64,000 bases of DNA from Burkholderiales bacterium. GTDB taxonomy: Bacteria > Pseudomonadota > Gammaproteobacteria > Burkholderiales > SG8-41. Below, piece after piece: positions 9,069-18,041 of this stretch. The stretch spans positions 298,882 to 362,881 of the forward strand of contig JALHRQ010000001.1 of NCBI GenBank assembly GCA_022841375.1, read 5' to 3'. Numbering within the stretch: the first letter of the stretch is position 1; the number at the start of each line of letters is the position of its first letter. The notes under the pieces are model-generated. The model saw nothing but the letters and a program-made list of their open reading frames with translations. It ran no database searches and was not told the origin of the DNA. The position numbers and the translations under genes are program-made.

Positions 9069-11003
9069 CTAGCGCGCGCCGGCCTTGCGCAACTGGTCGA
9101 CGGTCTTGTTATCGCGACTGCGCTGGGCATGACTCAGCACCGAGCCGTCGCGTCCGATGCGATTGGGATCGGCGCCGTTGTTCAGCAGCAGTTGGACCAT
9201 CGCGATATCCCCGTTTTCGGCGGCAATCATCAGCGGCGTGGTGCCGGTCGAATCGGCGCGATCGACCCAGATGCCGGCCGCCATGGCCTCGGCCGCCCCT
9301 GCGTGGTCGCGGTTGAGCACCGCGCTCATCACGTCGTTGTACTTCGGGGCAGGCGCAGCCGGCGCTACAGCAACCACTGGCGCAGGACTTGCCGCCTGGG
9401 GAACAGGCGCAGGCCGGCGTAGCGCAGTCTTGCGCTCCGCCTTCGGTGCTTCGACTGCGGCTGATGCCACCACGGGCGCAGGGGCTGCAGGAGCAACAAC
9501 ACTCTGTGCAGCAGCCTTGGCCGGAGCGGGTGGCGGCGTTGCAGCCGCAGGAGCGGCGGCAAGCGCTGCCGGTTTGTCTGCGCCAGCAACGGCGACGGGC
9601 GCGCTGGCGACGGCGGCTGCAGTTCCGCCGCGGGTCACCGTAAATGGATAGTCGCGCTTCAACAATTCCATAGCGGCAAAAAGCTCGACCCGCGCCACCG
9701 GCGCACCAAAACTGTAGGTGTAAAGACTTCCGCCCTTCGCAGTGCTGCGGACCGGCACTTCAACACCCTGCGCATCGTAACCGGTGGCCCCCAGAAAATT
9801 GTCGGGATTGCCGGAAACGGCGAGCGACACCTTGTCCCCTTCAAACGATTTCACCGTGGCCTTGATCGGGCCCACCGGCAGTTCTTTGCCGACATCGGCA
9901 GACTTCGCCGTGGCTTGCTGGATGTTAACCGGCAGTTCCAGGTGCAGCACGCCCTCGACCTTTTGCACATCCGGCTTTGCCGTTCCTTTGGTGACGCGCA
10001 CGCTGCGCGTCCCTGAGAGGTGCGGCACGCCGGTCTTGTCCGGCGACAGATTGACGTTGAGGAAACTGGCTTTCTCAAACGAGCTGCCACTGTCGTAATG
10101 ATCGATGCCTTTTGCATCAAGCACCCGATCAATGGTGACGCTGACCCGCCCGCGCTCCAGACCCGGCAGGGGAGGCATCAGCACCCGCAGCCAGAAACTG
10201 TCGCTGAACTGGGTATCGAGATGGACAATCCCGGCACCGGCACGCGCGCTGGATGGTTTGTCGATGCCCGACAAGGGCGTGGCGAGCAGCTTGTCGATTT
10301 CCGGTGAACCGGCGGCGACCGGCGCCGGCGTGGATTTCTGCGGCGCCGGAGTTGCGGCCGGCTTTGGCGGCGGCGCGCTTTTCGGCATTTCCCTGGCGAC
10401 CTTGTCGTGATGCGCCGCAGTTCCCTGCATTTCGTCCATCGCCTGCGGCAAATAGATTTCGGTGACGTAGTAATAAGCACCATAACCCGCGATCGCCAAA
10501 GCAACGATGGTCGCAGCCACTGCCTTCAGCAAGTTCGACGGCCCGGTACGCACCACCAGGCAACCGGCCATCATGTCGTGCAGCCCCTGCTTGCGGGCGG
10601 TAAAGGCCGCCAGCAGGAAACCGACCATCAGGATCAGCGAAGAAAGGATCTTGGCCAGGTTGCGCAGCAGTGACTTTACAAACGAGGTGCGATCGCCTTG
10701 GAGATCGGTCACCTGCAGCCCCATCAGGCTCTTGCCGAAGGTCGCCTGCCGCGCCGAACTTTCCATCATCGGCCAGTACAGCAACTGCAGAATGAAAAAC
10801 GCGATGTTGCCGATCAGCACGCCGGTGGCGCCCATGGCCATGAACAGAACGACCATCAGCACCACGCCGATCACGGTGATGATCGCGGAATCCAACATCA
10901 CCGCAATGAACCGCGCCCAGAATCCGCCGTATACAACACCCCCGGCACCCGCAGTTGCAGATTCCGCGGGCATTTCCACCATCACTTTATGATTGCCGAA
11001 CAT
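9069..11003 (-). CDS. RDD-family membrane protein with C-terminal ankyrin repeats
   Basis: The 644-residue protein starts with an RDD domain (about residues 25-160): GFWARFIAVMLDSAII followed by several hydrophobic helices, then GLHDMMAGCLVVR. Another transmembrane helix lies near 170-190. A long Pro/Ala-rich linker flanks a middle domain (about 250-450) that I do not recognise. The C-terminus has two ankyrin-type repeats, including DSTGTTPLMIAAENGDIAMVQLL and the following GADPNRIGRDGSVLSHAQ. It is probably an inner-membrane protein that presents its ankyrins for partner binding. The ATG has a GGGGAGGG ribosome-binding site. Function is unknown. Confidence 0.85.
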   Translation of the reverse strand: MFGNHKVMVEMPAESATAGAGGVVYGGFWARFIAVMLDSAIITVIGVVLMVVLFMAMGATGVLIGNIAFFILQLLYWPMMESSARQATFGKSLMGLQVTDLQGDRTSFVKSLLRNLAKILSSLILMVGFLLAAFTARKQGLHDMMAGCLVVRTGPSNLLKAVAATIVALAIAGYGAYYYVTEIYLPQAMDEMQGTAAHHDKVAREMPKSAPPPKPAATPAPQKSTPAPVAAGSPEIDKLLATPLSGIDKPSSARAGAGIVHLDTQFSDSFWLRVLMPPLPGLERGRVSVTIDRVLDAKGIDHYDSGSSFEKASFLNVNLSPDKTGVPHLSGTRSVRVTKGTAKPDVQKVEGVLHLELPVNIQQATAKSADVGKELPVGPIKATVKSFEGDKVSLAVSGNPDNFLGATGYDAQGVEVPVRSTAKGGSLYTYSFGAPVARVELFAAMELLKRDYPFTVTRGGTAAAVASAPVAVAGADKPAALAAAPAAATPPPAPAKAAAQSVVAPAAPAPVVASAAVEAPKAERKTALRRPAPVPQAASPAPVVAVAPAAPAPKYNDVMSAVLNRDHAGAAEAMAAGIWVDRADSTGTTPLMIAAENGDIAMVQLLLNNGADPNRIGRDGSVLSHAQRSRDNKTVDQLRKAGAR

Positions 11004-11174
11004 GGTTGCACCCTCCCCTTTAGAGTTACAACACCGACTTCAATACGACAGAGCGCAGCCTACACCCTCCTATTAGTCGCGGACAACAAACGATGGGGGC
11101 AAAAGATTGCCGTGAAAACGCGTTGACGCTGCGCGTAGCCGCCTTTTAACATGACCCGCTATACCGGAGGAGCA

Positions 11175-11915
11175 ATGACTGCAAAAACAACCAAAACCAC
11201 CCTCGGCAAACTGCCGCGCGACGCCATCCGCATGTTGGAACTGCCGCGCGTCGCGCCTGAAATCATTGAAGGCTTTCGCAATCTGGTTGATCTTACCGGC
11301 ACGCTGTCCGACGCCTGTGATGAATTGGGCCTGGTAGCGATCATTCCCGGTTATGTGCTGCCGCCGGTCAATCTCTGCAAACGTATCGTCGGCCCGGCGC
11401 TGACCGTGCGCAACATCGCGCATGCCACGCAGATCCACAAAGCCGCCACCGACAAGACCAGTGGCCAGGGTGAAACCGAAGCGCACAACCTCGCCGAACC
11501 CGGCGATGTTCTGGTCATTGAAGGCGTGATGGGCTGCTCCAACATGGGCGGCCAGTCGGCGACCATCGCCAAACGTCAGGGCTTCATCGGCGCCATCGTC
11601 GATGCCACGGTGCGCGACCCCGACCAATACCGCGGCATGGACTGGCCGGTGTGGTGCAAGGGTTTCACGCCGATCACCGGCAAATGGCGCATGCAAACGG
11701 TTGAAGTCAATGGCACCGTGCAGATTTGCGGCATTCAGGTCAAACCCGGCGACATCATCTGTGCCGATGATGCCGGTGTTGCGGTGATTCCGCACGAAAA
11801 AGCGGCGCAGGTGCTGGAAGCCGCGCGTAAGATCGATGCCGGCGATACCAAACGCAAAACCGACATTGATGCCGGCGCCAGCGTCGCCGATTTGATTACC
11901 AAAAAATACAAGTAA
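11175..11915 (+). CDS. RraA-like / 4-hydroxy-4-methyl-2-oxoglutarate aldolase family protein
   Basis: The 246-residue protein matches the RraA/HMG-aldolase fold. The core signatures are TGTLSDACDELG, a PA-x-TV segment, GDVLVIEGVMGCSNMGGQSATIAKRQGFIGAIVDATVRD with the metal-binding Asp, and VKPGDIICADDAGVAVIP. Members are class II pyruvate aldolases or oxaloacetate decarboxylases, or RNase E regulators (true RraA is shorter). In front of two sulfatases and a Bug receptor an enzymatic role is more likely. The ATG at 11175 has GGAGGAGCA just upstream and is preferred over the in-frame ATG at 11151. It is the first gene of a four-gene rightward operon. Confidence 0.85.
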   Translation: MTAKTTKTTLGKLPRDAIRMLELPRVAPEIIEGFRNLVDLTGTLSDACDELGLVAIIPGYVLPPVNLCKRIVGPALTVRNIAHATQIHKAATDKTSGQGETEAHNLAEPGDVLVIEGVMGCSNMGGQSATIAKRQGFIGAIVDATVRDPDQYRGMDWPVWCKGFTPITGKWRMQTVEVNGTVQICGIQVKPGDIICADDAGVAVIPHEKAAQVLEAARKIDAGDTKRKTDIDAGASVADLITKKYK

Positions 11916-11942
11916 ACAAAACACGCAATACGGAGGAGAACC

Positions 11943-13436
11943 ATGAGCGAAGCCACCAACCTGATATTCATCATGTCCGACGAGCACAACAAGCGCGTGC
12001 TCGGTTGCGCCGGGCATCCGATGATCAAGACACCCAACCTCGATGCACTGGCCGCACGCGGCACGCGTTTCACTTCGGCGTACACCAACTGCCCGATCTG
12101 CGTGCCGGCGCGTGCGTCGTTTGCCACCGGCCAGTACGTGCACAAGATCCGTTACTGGGACAACGCCATTGCCTACGACGGCAAGATCCCCACCTGGGGC
12201 CACCGCCTGATGGCGCAGGGTCACCATGTCGCATCCATCGGCAAGCTGCATTACCTGGATTCGGAAGCCAAACGCAACGGCTTTGACGAGGAGATTCTGC
12301 CGCTGCATATCGTCAATGGCGTGGGCGACCTACTGGGCCTGATCCGCGAGGAACTGCCGCGGCGCTCGGGCTCGGCCAACCTCGGCCCCGAGGCCGGGCG
12401 CGGCGAATCGGAATACACCAAATATGATCGCGACATCGCCACCGAGACGGTGAAGTGGCTTAAAACCCGGGCGCCGGCGCTGAAAGCCAAGCCCTGGGCT
12501 TTATACGTAGGCTTTGTTTCGCCGCACTTCCCGCTGATCGCGCCGCCGCAGTTCTACGACATGTATCCGGAAGACGCCGTGCCGTGGCCCAATATGTATG
12601 ACCACGACCAGCGCCCGCATCACCCTTTCATCGACGCCATGCGCAAGAGCATGTGTTACGACGATCCTTTCGATGCGCCAATGGTGCGCCGCGCGATCAC
12701 CGCCTACTTCGGCCTGACTTCATTCATGGATGACAACGTCGGCAAGATCCTGCGCACGCTGGAAGAGACCGGTCTGATGAACAACACCCGGGTTGTTTAT
12801 TCATCCGACCACGGCGACAACCTCGGCACCCGCGGCATGTGGGGCAAGTCGACGATGTACGAAGAATCCGCCGGCATCCCGATGATCCTCGCCGGCCCCG
12901 GTGTGCCCGCCGGCAATGTCTGCGACACGCCGGTGACACTGGCCGACGGCTTCCCGACTTTCATCCACGCCCTCGGCGCGAAATCCAATCCCGACGATGC
13001 CACGCTGCCGGGCGTCTCGCTGATCGACATTGCACAGGGCAAGGTGCCGGCGCGCACCATCCTCTCCGAATATCATGCAGCCGCCTCGATGTGCGGCGCC
13101 TTCATGATCCGCCACGGGCAATGGAAATACATCCATTACGCGACGGTGCCGCCGATGCTGTTTGATCTGAAAAATGATCCGGAGGAACGCAAGGATCTCG
13201 GTCGCGATCCGGCTTGCAAGGCCATCATCGCCGAGTGCGAGCAGGCGCTGCGCAAGGTGGTCAATCCGGAAGCCGCCGACCAAATGGCCAAGGCCGACCA
13301 GAAAGCAATGATCAATAAATACGGCGGCGAAGACGCGATCCTCAAACGCGGCACTTTCCGCTATTCGCCGCCTCCGGGATCCAAGGCCTCGTATTACGAC
13401 GCGAATCAAAACCAGAACAAACAAAATCCAAAATAG
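11943..13436 (+). CDS. Sulfatase-family hydrolase (formylglycine-dependent type)
   Basis: The 497-residue protein belongs to the alkaline phosphatase/sulfatase superfamily. The signature C53-V-P-A-R57 is the site where Cys is oxidised to formylglycine; metal ligands are expected at D13 (MSDEHN) and in YSSDHGDNLG, and IGKLHY is typical of the choline-sulfatase/phosphonate monoester hydrolase branch. No signal peptide is seen, so it is probably cytoplasmic. The substrate (sulfate ester or phosphonate/phosphate ester) is not known, and no formylglycine-generating enzyme is in the window. It lies 27 bp after the RraA-like gene, with a GGAGGAG ribosome-binding site. Confidence 0.92.
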   Translation: MSEATNLIFIMSDEHNKRVLGCAGHPMIKTPNLDALAARGTRFTSAYTNCPICVPARASFATGQYVHKIRYWDNAIAYDGKIPTWGHRLMAQGHHVASIGKLHYLDSEAKRNGFDEEILPLHIVNGVGDLLGLIREELPRRSGSANLGPEAGRGESEYTKYDRDIATETVKWLKTRAPALKAKPWALYVGFVSPHFPLIAPPQFYDMYPEDAVPWPNMYDHDQRPHHPFIDAMRKSMCYDDPFDAPMVRRAITAYFGLTSFMDDNVGKILRTLEETGLMNNTRVVYSSDHGDNLGTRGMWGKSTMYEESAGIPMILAGPGVPAGNVCDTPVTLADGFPTFIHALGAKSNPDDATLPGVSLIDIAQGKVPARTILSEYHAAASMCGAFMIRHGQWKYIHYATVPPMLFDLKNDPEERKDLGRDPACKAIIAECEQALRKVVNPEAADQMAKADQKAMINKYGGEDAILKRGTFRYSPPPGSKASYYDANQNQNKQNPK

Positions 13437-13458
13437 CCAGAACAATCAGGAGGAGATC

Positions 13459-14424
13459 ATGCATCACGTCCTGCGTTATATGGTTACCGGCGCCCTGCTC
13501 GCGCTATCCGCCACAGCGGTCGCACAAAGCTATCCGAACAAGCCGATCCGCTTTCTGGTGCCGAGTCCGGCCGGCGGCTCGCCGGACATCCTCGCGCGCA
13601 TCGTCGGCGCCCGCCTGTCAGAGCAGATGAAACAGCAGGTGATTATCGACAACCGCTCCGGCGCCAGCGGCGTGATCGGCGTCGAGATCGTCAAGAACGC
13701 GGCGCCCGACGGCTATACACTGCTGCTCGCCACCTCGACCATCTTCGCCTCGCTGCCGGCGCTGAAAAACAACCTGCCCTACGACGTCGATCGCGATTTC
13801 GCGCACCTCTCGCGCATCGCCTGGGTGGCGAACGTGGCGACGGTCAACGCCGGGCTCGGCGTCAATTCCGTCGCCGACCTGGTCAAGCTGGCCAAAGCCA
13901 AGCCGGGCAGCCTCAACTACGGCTCCGCAGGCAACGGCTCGCCGGCGCATCTTGCCGGCGCCATGTTCGACGTGCTCGCCGGTGTGAAAACCACGCACAT
14001 TCCCTACAAGGGCGCCGCGCTGGCGTTGTCCGACATGATGGGCGGCCAGATCCAGTACCTGATCACTTCGCCGCTGGTGGCGATCCCGCACGGCCGTGCC
14101 GGACGCATCAAGGTGCTGGCGACCACCGGCGCACAACGCGATCCGCTGCTGCCGGATCTGCCGACCATGGCCGAAACCGTGCCCGGCTACGAAATCGTGC
14201 AGTGGTGGGGCGTCTCGGTGGCCAAAGCCACGCCGGCGGCCATCACCCAGCGCCTGCACAGGGAACTGATGACCGCGCTGAACCATGCGGACTCGAAAGC
14301 CCCGATGAACAGGAACGGCGCCACACCCAGCCCCGAATCACCCGAGCAATTCACGGCGTTCATGAAAGCCGAACGCGCGCGCATTGCCAACGTCGGCAAG
14401 CAGGCCGGCATCGTTCTTGACTGA
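13459..14424 (+). CDS. Bug/TctC-family periplasmic solute receptor
   Basis: The 321-residue protein has a signal peptide ending ATAVAQ, then the mature start SYPNKPIRFLVP and the Bug signature AGGSPDILARIVG, with NRSGASGVIGVE and APDGYTLLLA following. PYKGAALALSDMMGGQIQY is the conserved loop of the second lobe. It captures a small carboxylate in the periplasm. No TctA/TctB membrane partner is nearby. It sits between two sulfatase genes (22 bp and 9 bp gaps), so its ligand may be the ester those enzymes hydrolyse; this is inference. An AGGAGGAG ribosome-binding site is visible. Confidence 0.93.
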   Translation: MHHVLRYMVTGALLALSATAVAQSYPNKPIRFLVPSPAGGSPDILARIVGARLSEQMKQQVIIDNRSGASGVIGVEIVKNAAPDGYTLLLATSTIFASLPALKNNLPYDVDRDFAHLSRIAWVANVATVNAGLGVNSVADLVKLAKAKPGSLNYGSAGNGSPAHLAGAMFDVLAGVKTTHIPYKGAALALSDMMGGQIQYLITSPLVAIPHGRAGRIKVLATTGAQRDPLLPDLPTMAETVPGYEIVQWWGVSVAKATPAAITQRLHRELMTALNHADSKAPMNRNGATPSPESPEQFTAFMKAERARIANVGKQAGIVLD

Positions 14425-14433
14425 GGCCCTGCG

Positions 14434-15912
14434 ATGACCCGACCTGCCAACCTGATCCTGTTCCAGTCCGACAACCACAACGGGCACCTGATGGGTTGCC
14501 AGGGTCACCCGCTGGTGCAAACGCCGGTGATGGACCGCATCGCCGCGCGCGGTGTGCGTTTCGCCAACGCCTATTGCACCAGCCCGCTCTGCTGCCCGTC
14601 GCGTTCCAGCCTCGCCACCGGCCGTTACCCGCACCAGACCGGCTACTGGGACAACGCTCTGACTTACGACGGCCGGGTGCCGACCTGGCACCACCGCCTG
14701 CGCGAGCAGGGCCACAACGTCACCGCGATCGGCAAACTGCATTACCGCTCCAGCGAAGACGACAACGGCTTCACCGAAGAAATCGTGCCGATGCACCTGC
14801 ACGAGGGCAAGGGCGCGATCAAGAACCTGCTGCGCGGTTACGGCACGGAGCCGGCCAAGGACGACGGCAGCTTCTGGAAACTTTATATTGAACGTTCCGG
14901 CGTCGGCGCCACCCATTATCAGGACTACGACCGCGACATCACCGCCCGCGCCATCGCGTGGCTGAAGCAGCATGCCGGCAACAGCGACAAGCCGTGGGTG
15001 CTCTATGTGTCGTACATCAGCGCCCATCCGCCGTTCACCGTGCCGCAGCGTCTGTGGGACCTTTATCCCGAAAACAGCATGCCGCTGCCGCCGGCGTTCC
15101 GCCCGGGCCAGCGTCCCGAACATCCGGCGGTTGAATTCCTGCGCCATATGGACGGCATGCGCGTAATGACCGACGAGGCCGCGCTGCGCCGGATCGCCGC
15201 CGGCTACTTTGCGCTGATCACCCATCTCGATGAACAGATCGGCGCGGTGCTCAAGGCCGCGGAAGAACTGGGCCTGATCGACCACACCCGCATTGCCTAC
15301 ACCAGCGACCACGGAGAACTATTCGGCGCGCAGGGCGTGTTCGGCAAAAAAAATCTCTACGAAGGCGCGATCCGCGTGCCGCTGCTGATTTCAGGGCCGG
15401 GCGTACCCCAAGGCCGCGTGGTCCAGCAGCACGCCTCGCACGTCGACCTGTTTCCGACGCTGGTTGCCGGTGCCGGTGGCCGTCTCGCCACCGCGGACGC
15501 CGACCTGCCCGGCATTGACCTGTGGCCGGCGATCGAGGGCGGTGAAACCCGGCGCAGCACTTTTGCCGAATATCACGCCCAGGGCTCGAAAGCCGGCGCT
15601 TTCGTACTGCGTGACGGTGACATGAAACTCATTTACCACGTCGGCATGCCGCCACAGTTGTTCGATCTGGCACGCGATCCGGACGAATTGCACGATCTCG
15701 CCAACACCGCGCCGGGCACGACCCAGGCGCTGGAACAGCGGCTGCGAAAAATCTGCGATCCGGAAGCGGTCGATGCCCGCGCCAAGGCTGATCAGCGCAA
15801 GGCCGCGGATGCCTGGGGCGGTGCGGCCAAGCTGTTGGGCGAGACGCAGATCCTGTTTACGCCGCCCCCCGGTGTATCCAAGGAAGAGGCCTGGGCGATA
15901 CCGGGAAAATAA
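14434..15912 (+). CDS. Sulfatase-family hydrolase, second copy
   Basis: The 492-residue protein is a paralogue of the sulfatase upstream: it shares the TKG-free N-terminus, the GHP...TP-x-D layout and the IGKLHY segment. Its formylglycine signature is C53-C-P-S-R57, the classic C-x-P-S-R form, whereas the first copy has C-V-P-A-R. YTSDHGELFG supplies further metal ligands. No signal peptide is seen. The gene follows the Bug receptor by 9 bp and ends the operon. The different signature and only moderate similarity suggest a related but distinct substrate. Confidence 0.92.
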   Translation: MTRPANLILFQSDNHNGHLMGCQGHPLVQTPVMDRIAARGVRFANAYCTSPLCCPSRSSLATGRYPHQTGYWDNALTYDGRVPTWHHRLREQGHNVTAIGKLHYRSSEDDNGFTEEIVPMHLHEGKGAIKNLLRGYGTEPAKDDGSFWKLYIERSGVGATHYQDYDRDITARAIAWLKQHAGNSDKPWVLYVSYISAHPPFTVPQRLWDLYPENSMPLPPAFRPGQRPEHPAVEFLRHMDGMRVMTDEAALRRIAAGYFALITHLDEQIGAVLKAAEELGLIDHTRIAYTSDHGELFGAQGVFGKKNLYEGAIRVPLLISGPGVPQGRVVQQHASHVDLFPTLVAGAGGRLATADADLPGIDLWPAIEGGETRRSTFAEYHAQGSKAGAFVLRDGDMKLIYHVGMPPQLFDLARDPDELHDLANTAPGTTQALEQRLRKICDPEAVDARAKADQRKAADAWGGAAKLLGETQILFTPPPGVSKEEAWAIPGK

Positions 15913-16054
15913 ATTGACCGGCCCGGAAAAACAGGCGCTGCTCTCAAAAAGCCAACGAGACGTGTTAACAATCCAAAATCAAAGACTTGCATCCACAAGC
16001 TGATGCACGACGTGCACTTTGGCCTTTTCACGGGCAAAAAACGGGCAAAAAAAG

Positions 16055-16074
16055 TGGGCGCCCAGAGGCGCCCA
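16055..16074. terminator. Hairpin with A-rich flank, sulfatase operon / oxyR gap
   Basis: TGGGCGCC-CAGA-GGCGCCCA is a perfect 8-bp stem with a 4-nt loop. On its left is an A-rich double unit (CGGGCAAAAAA twice), which reads as T-runs on the minus strand. It could stop minus-strand transcription, or form a structured 5' leader of oxyR. The surrounding 288 bp hold no supportable gene; the short open frames there lack a ribosome-binding site and homology. Confidence 0.5.
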
Positions 16075-16200
16075 AAGGGGAGACATGCGTTCGCTCGCAA
16101 TCTGCAGGGTGTTGATTTATCGCAGCTTTTGCGACCAACCAACTTCAAGCAGAATGCTCACACTATAAAGACTGCGGGTTTCCGCTAAAGTTCCGCCGCC

Positions 16201-17127
16201 ATGACTCTCACCGAATTGCGCTACATCGTTGCCGTTGCCCGTGAACGGCATTTCGGCCGCGCCGCAGAAACCTGTTTCGTCAGCCAGCCGACGCTGTCGG
16301 TCGCCGTCAAAAAACTGGAAGACGAACTCGGCGTGCAGTTGTTTGAGCGCGGCCCCGGCGAACTGACCATCACCCCGGCCGGCAATCGCGTAATCGAACA
16401 GGCGCAGCGCACGCTGGAAGAAGCGGACAAGGTCAAATCCATTGCAAAATCAACGGCCGATCCGCTGGATGGCGCGCTCAAACTCGGCGTCATTTTCACC
16501 ATCGGTCCCTACCTGCTGCCGCAACTGATTCCGATTCTCAGGCGGCGCGGGCCGAAGATGCCGCTGATCCTTGAAGAAAATTACACCGCAGTGTTGTCGG
16601 AACGGTTGAAACGCGGTGACATCGATGTCGCCGTCGTTGCGCTGCCCTTCGACGAACCGGGGATTACGGTGACGCCGCTGTATGACGAGGATTTTGTCGT
16701 GGCACTGGCAAAAACCCATCCCTGGGCCAAACGCAAATCCATCTCTTCTGCTGAACTGGCCCGCGAAAGCCTGCTGCTGCTCGGCACCGGTCACTGCTTC
16801 CGCGACCAGGTGCTCAACGCCTGCCCGGCGCTGAACCGCTCAAGCGCGACCCCCGGCTCGCTGCAAAAAACCGTTGAAGGTTCCTCGCTGGAAACCATCC
16901 GTCTGATGGTCGCCTCGGGACTCGGACTGACGGTACTGCCGGCCTCCGCCGTCCCGGTAAAACGCGCCGCCAACGATCTGCTGACCTACATCCCGTTTAC
17001 CCGGCCGATCCCCGACCGCCGTGTGGTGCTGGCTTCGCGCTCGAGCTTCCCCCGAGCCCCGGCACTCGATGCCATCCGCGACGCCATCGCCGCCTGCTCC
17101 CTCAACGGCACCGCAGTCGTTAAATAA
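16201..17127 (+). CDS. oxyR: Hydrogen-peroxide sensor and LysR-type regulator OxyR
   Basis: The 308-residue LysR-type regulator has an N-terminal winged helix (HFGRAAETCFVSQPTLSVAV) and a C-terminal sensory domain. GTGHCFRDQVLNAC places two cysteines at residues 199 and 208, exactly the peroxide-sensing disulfide pair of E. coli OxyR. It is expected to be oxidised by H2O2 and activate antioxidant genes. The next four rightward genes are rubrerythrin, rubredoxin, Dps and a rubredoxin reductase, and an OxyR-like dyad lies immediately downstream, so those genes are likely targets. There is no strong ribosome-binding site before the ATG. Confidence 0.95.
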   Translation: MTLTELRYIVAVARERHFGRAAETCFVSQPTLSVAVKKLEDELGVQLFERGPGELTITPAGNRVIEQAQRTLEEADKVKSIAKSTADPLDGALKLGVIFTIGPYLLPQLIPILRRRGPKMPLILEENYTAVLSERLKRGDIDVAVVALPFDEPGITVTPLYDEDFVVALAKTHPWAKRKSISSAELARESLLLLGTGHCFRDQVLNACPALNRSSATPGSLQKTVEGSSLETIRLMVASGLGLTVLPASAVPVKRAANDLLTYIPFTRPIPDRRVVLASRSSFPRAPALDAIRDAIAACSLNGTAVVK

Positions 17128-17166
17128 ATATCAATAAAAACAACAGGTTGACGATTTCCCATTGAT

Positions 17167-17203
17167 ATAGTTAATTACTATCTAAGTGTTATAAATAATC
17201 AAT
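17167..17203. promoter_or_regulatory. Candidate OxyR binding site upstream of rubrerythrin
   Basis: ATAG-N7-CTAT at 17167-17181 fits one half of the OxyR consensus (two ATAG-N7-CTAT elements separated by 7 bp). At the correct 7-bp spacing, 17189-17203 reads TTAT-N7-CAAT, a weak second half. The block is AT-rich and lies about 80 bp before the rubrerythrin ATG. An upstream TTGACG at 17148-17153 could be a -35 hexamer. Confidence 0.45.
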
Positions 17204-17282
17204 TAGATTAATAATGCGGGCATCTCCAGAATGCGTCCCATGCGTTGCAAGACGCACAAACTTTCAACCACAGGAGATGCAG

Positions 17283-17753
17283 ATGAAACCCGAATCCGTT
17301 ACCGTCAAGAACATCGAAGCCGCTTTCGCCGGTGAATCCATGGCGCATATCAAGTACATGTATTTCGCCAAGATCAGCCGTGAACAGGGCGACATCGAAA
17401 CCGCCAAAGTTTTCGAAGAAACCGCAGCGCAGGAAGTACAGCACGCGTTCGGCCACCTCGACCTGCTCTACCCGAAAACCGAACTGACCCCGGCCAAGGC
17501 GCTGGACATGGCGATCGCCGGCGAAACCTACGAATACACCGAAATGTATCCGCAGTTCCGCCACCTCGCCGAGCAGGAAGGCAATCAGGCGGCGGTCAAG
17601 GAAATGGACGAGCAGATCGAAGAGTCCAAGGAACACGCCGCGCGCTTCCAGCAAACGCTGGCCAAGGCCGCCAAGCGCTTCGCCGCACTGGCCAAGGTCG
17701 AAGAGCGTCACGCCAACCACTACCGTTCGGTGCGCGCGAAAATCGCCGCCTGA
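17283..17753 (+). CDS. Rubrerythrin (diiron domain only)
   Basis: The 156-residue protein is a ferritin-like diiron peroxidase. The helix motifs with iron-binding Glu/His are [42 protein letters not shown] and EEHAARFQ-type near residue 120. Unlike classical rubrerythrin it has no C-terminal rubredoxin domain; a separate rubredoxin gene follows 28 bp downstream. It would reduce H2O2 with electrons from that rubredoxin. The ATG at 17283 follows CAGGAGATGCAG; the longer in-frame start is not supported. Likely OxyR-controlled. Confidence 0.92.
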   Translation: MKPESVTVKNIEAAFAGESMAHIKYMYFAKISREQGDIETAKVFEETAAQEVQHAFGHLDLLYPKTELTPAKALDMAIAGETYEYTEMYPQFRHLAEQEGNQAAVKEMDEQIEESKEHAARFQQTLAKAAKRFAALAKVEERHANHYRSVRAKIAA

Positions 17754-17781
17754 TCAACTTACACATCCAGGAGAAATACTT

Positions 17782-17964
17782 ATGGCAACCGAAATGCGCA
17801 AATGGGAATGTATCGTCTGCGGTTATGTTTACGACGAAGCTGCAGGCGATCCGGAACACGGCATCCAGGCCGGCACGCGCTGGGAAGACATCCCGGAAGA
17901 CTGGGCCTGCCCGGAGTGCGGCATCCTCAAGGCCGATTTCGAGATGGTGTTGAAAGCTGCGTAA
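17782..17964 (+). CDS. Rubredoxin
   Basis: This 60-residue protein has both iron-binding loops, [14 protein letters not shown] and [11 protein letters not shown], and the PEDWACP linker, so it carries a single Fe(Cys)4 site. It probably passes electrons from the rubredoxin reductase encoded at 18682-19827 to the rubrerythrin just upstream. A CAGGAG ribosome-binding site precedes the ATG. A strong hairpin follows the stop. Confidence 0.96.
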   Translation: MATEMRKWECIVCGYVYDEAAGDPEHGIQAGTRWEDIPEDWACPECGILKADFEMVLKAA

Positions 17965-17974
17965 CATCGATAAA

Positions 17975-18002
17975 AGCCTGTCCCGCATCCTCGGGACAGG
18001 CT
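17975..18002 (+). terminator. Stem-loop between rubredoxin and dps
   Basis: AGCCTGTCCC (17975-17984) pairs perfectly with GGGACAGGCT (17993-18002) across an 8-nt loop. No T-tract follows, so it is more likely a partial terminator or an mRNA-stabilising element that adjusts the level of dps relative to rubrerythrin and rubredoxin. Confidence 0.65.
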
Positions 18003-18041
18003 CAGCGGTTTCCGCAACGGCACACGATTAAAGGAATCATC

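Noticed and set aside
16003..16188. Short plus-strand frame before oxyR
   Set aside because: It crosses a terminator-like hairpin, lacks a ribosome-binding site and has no recognisable sequence.
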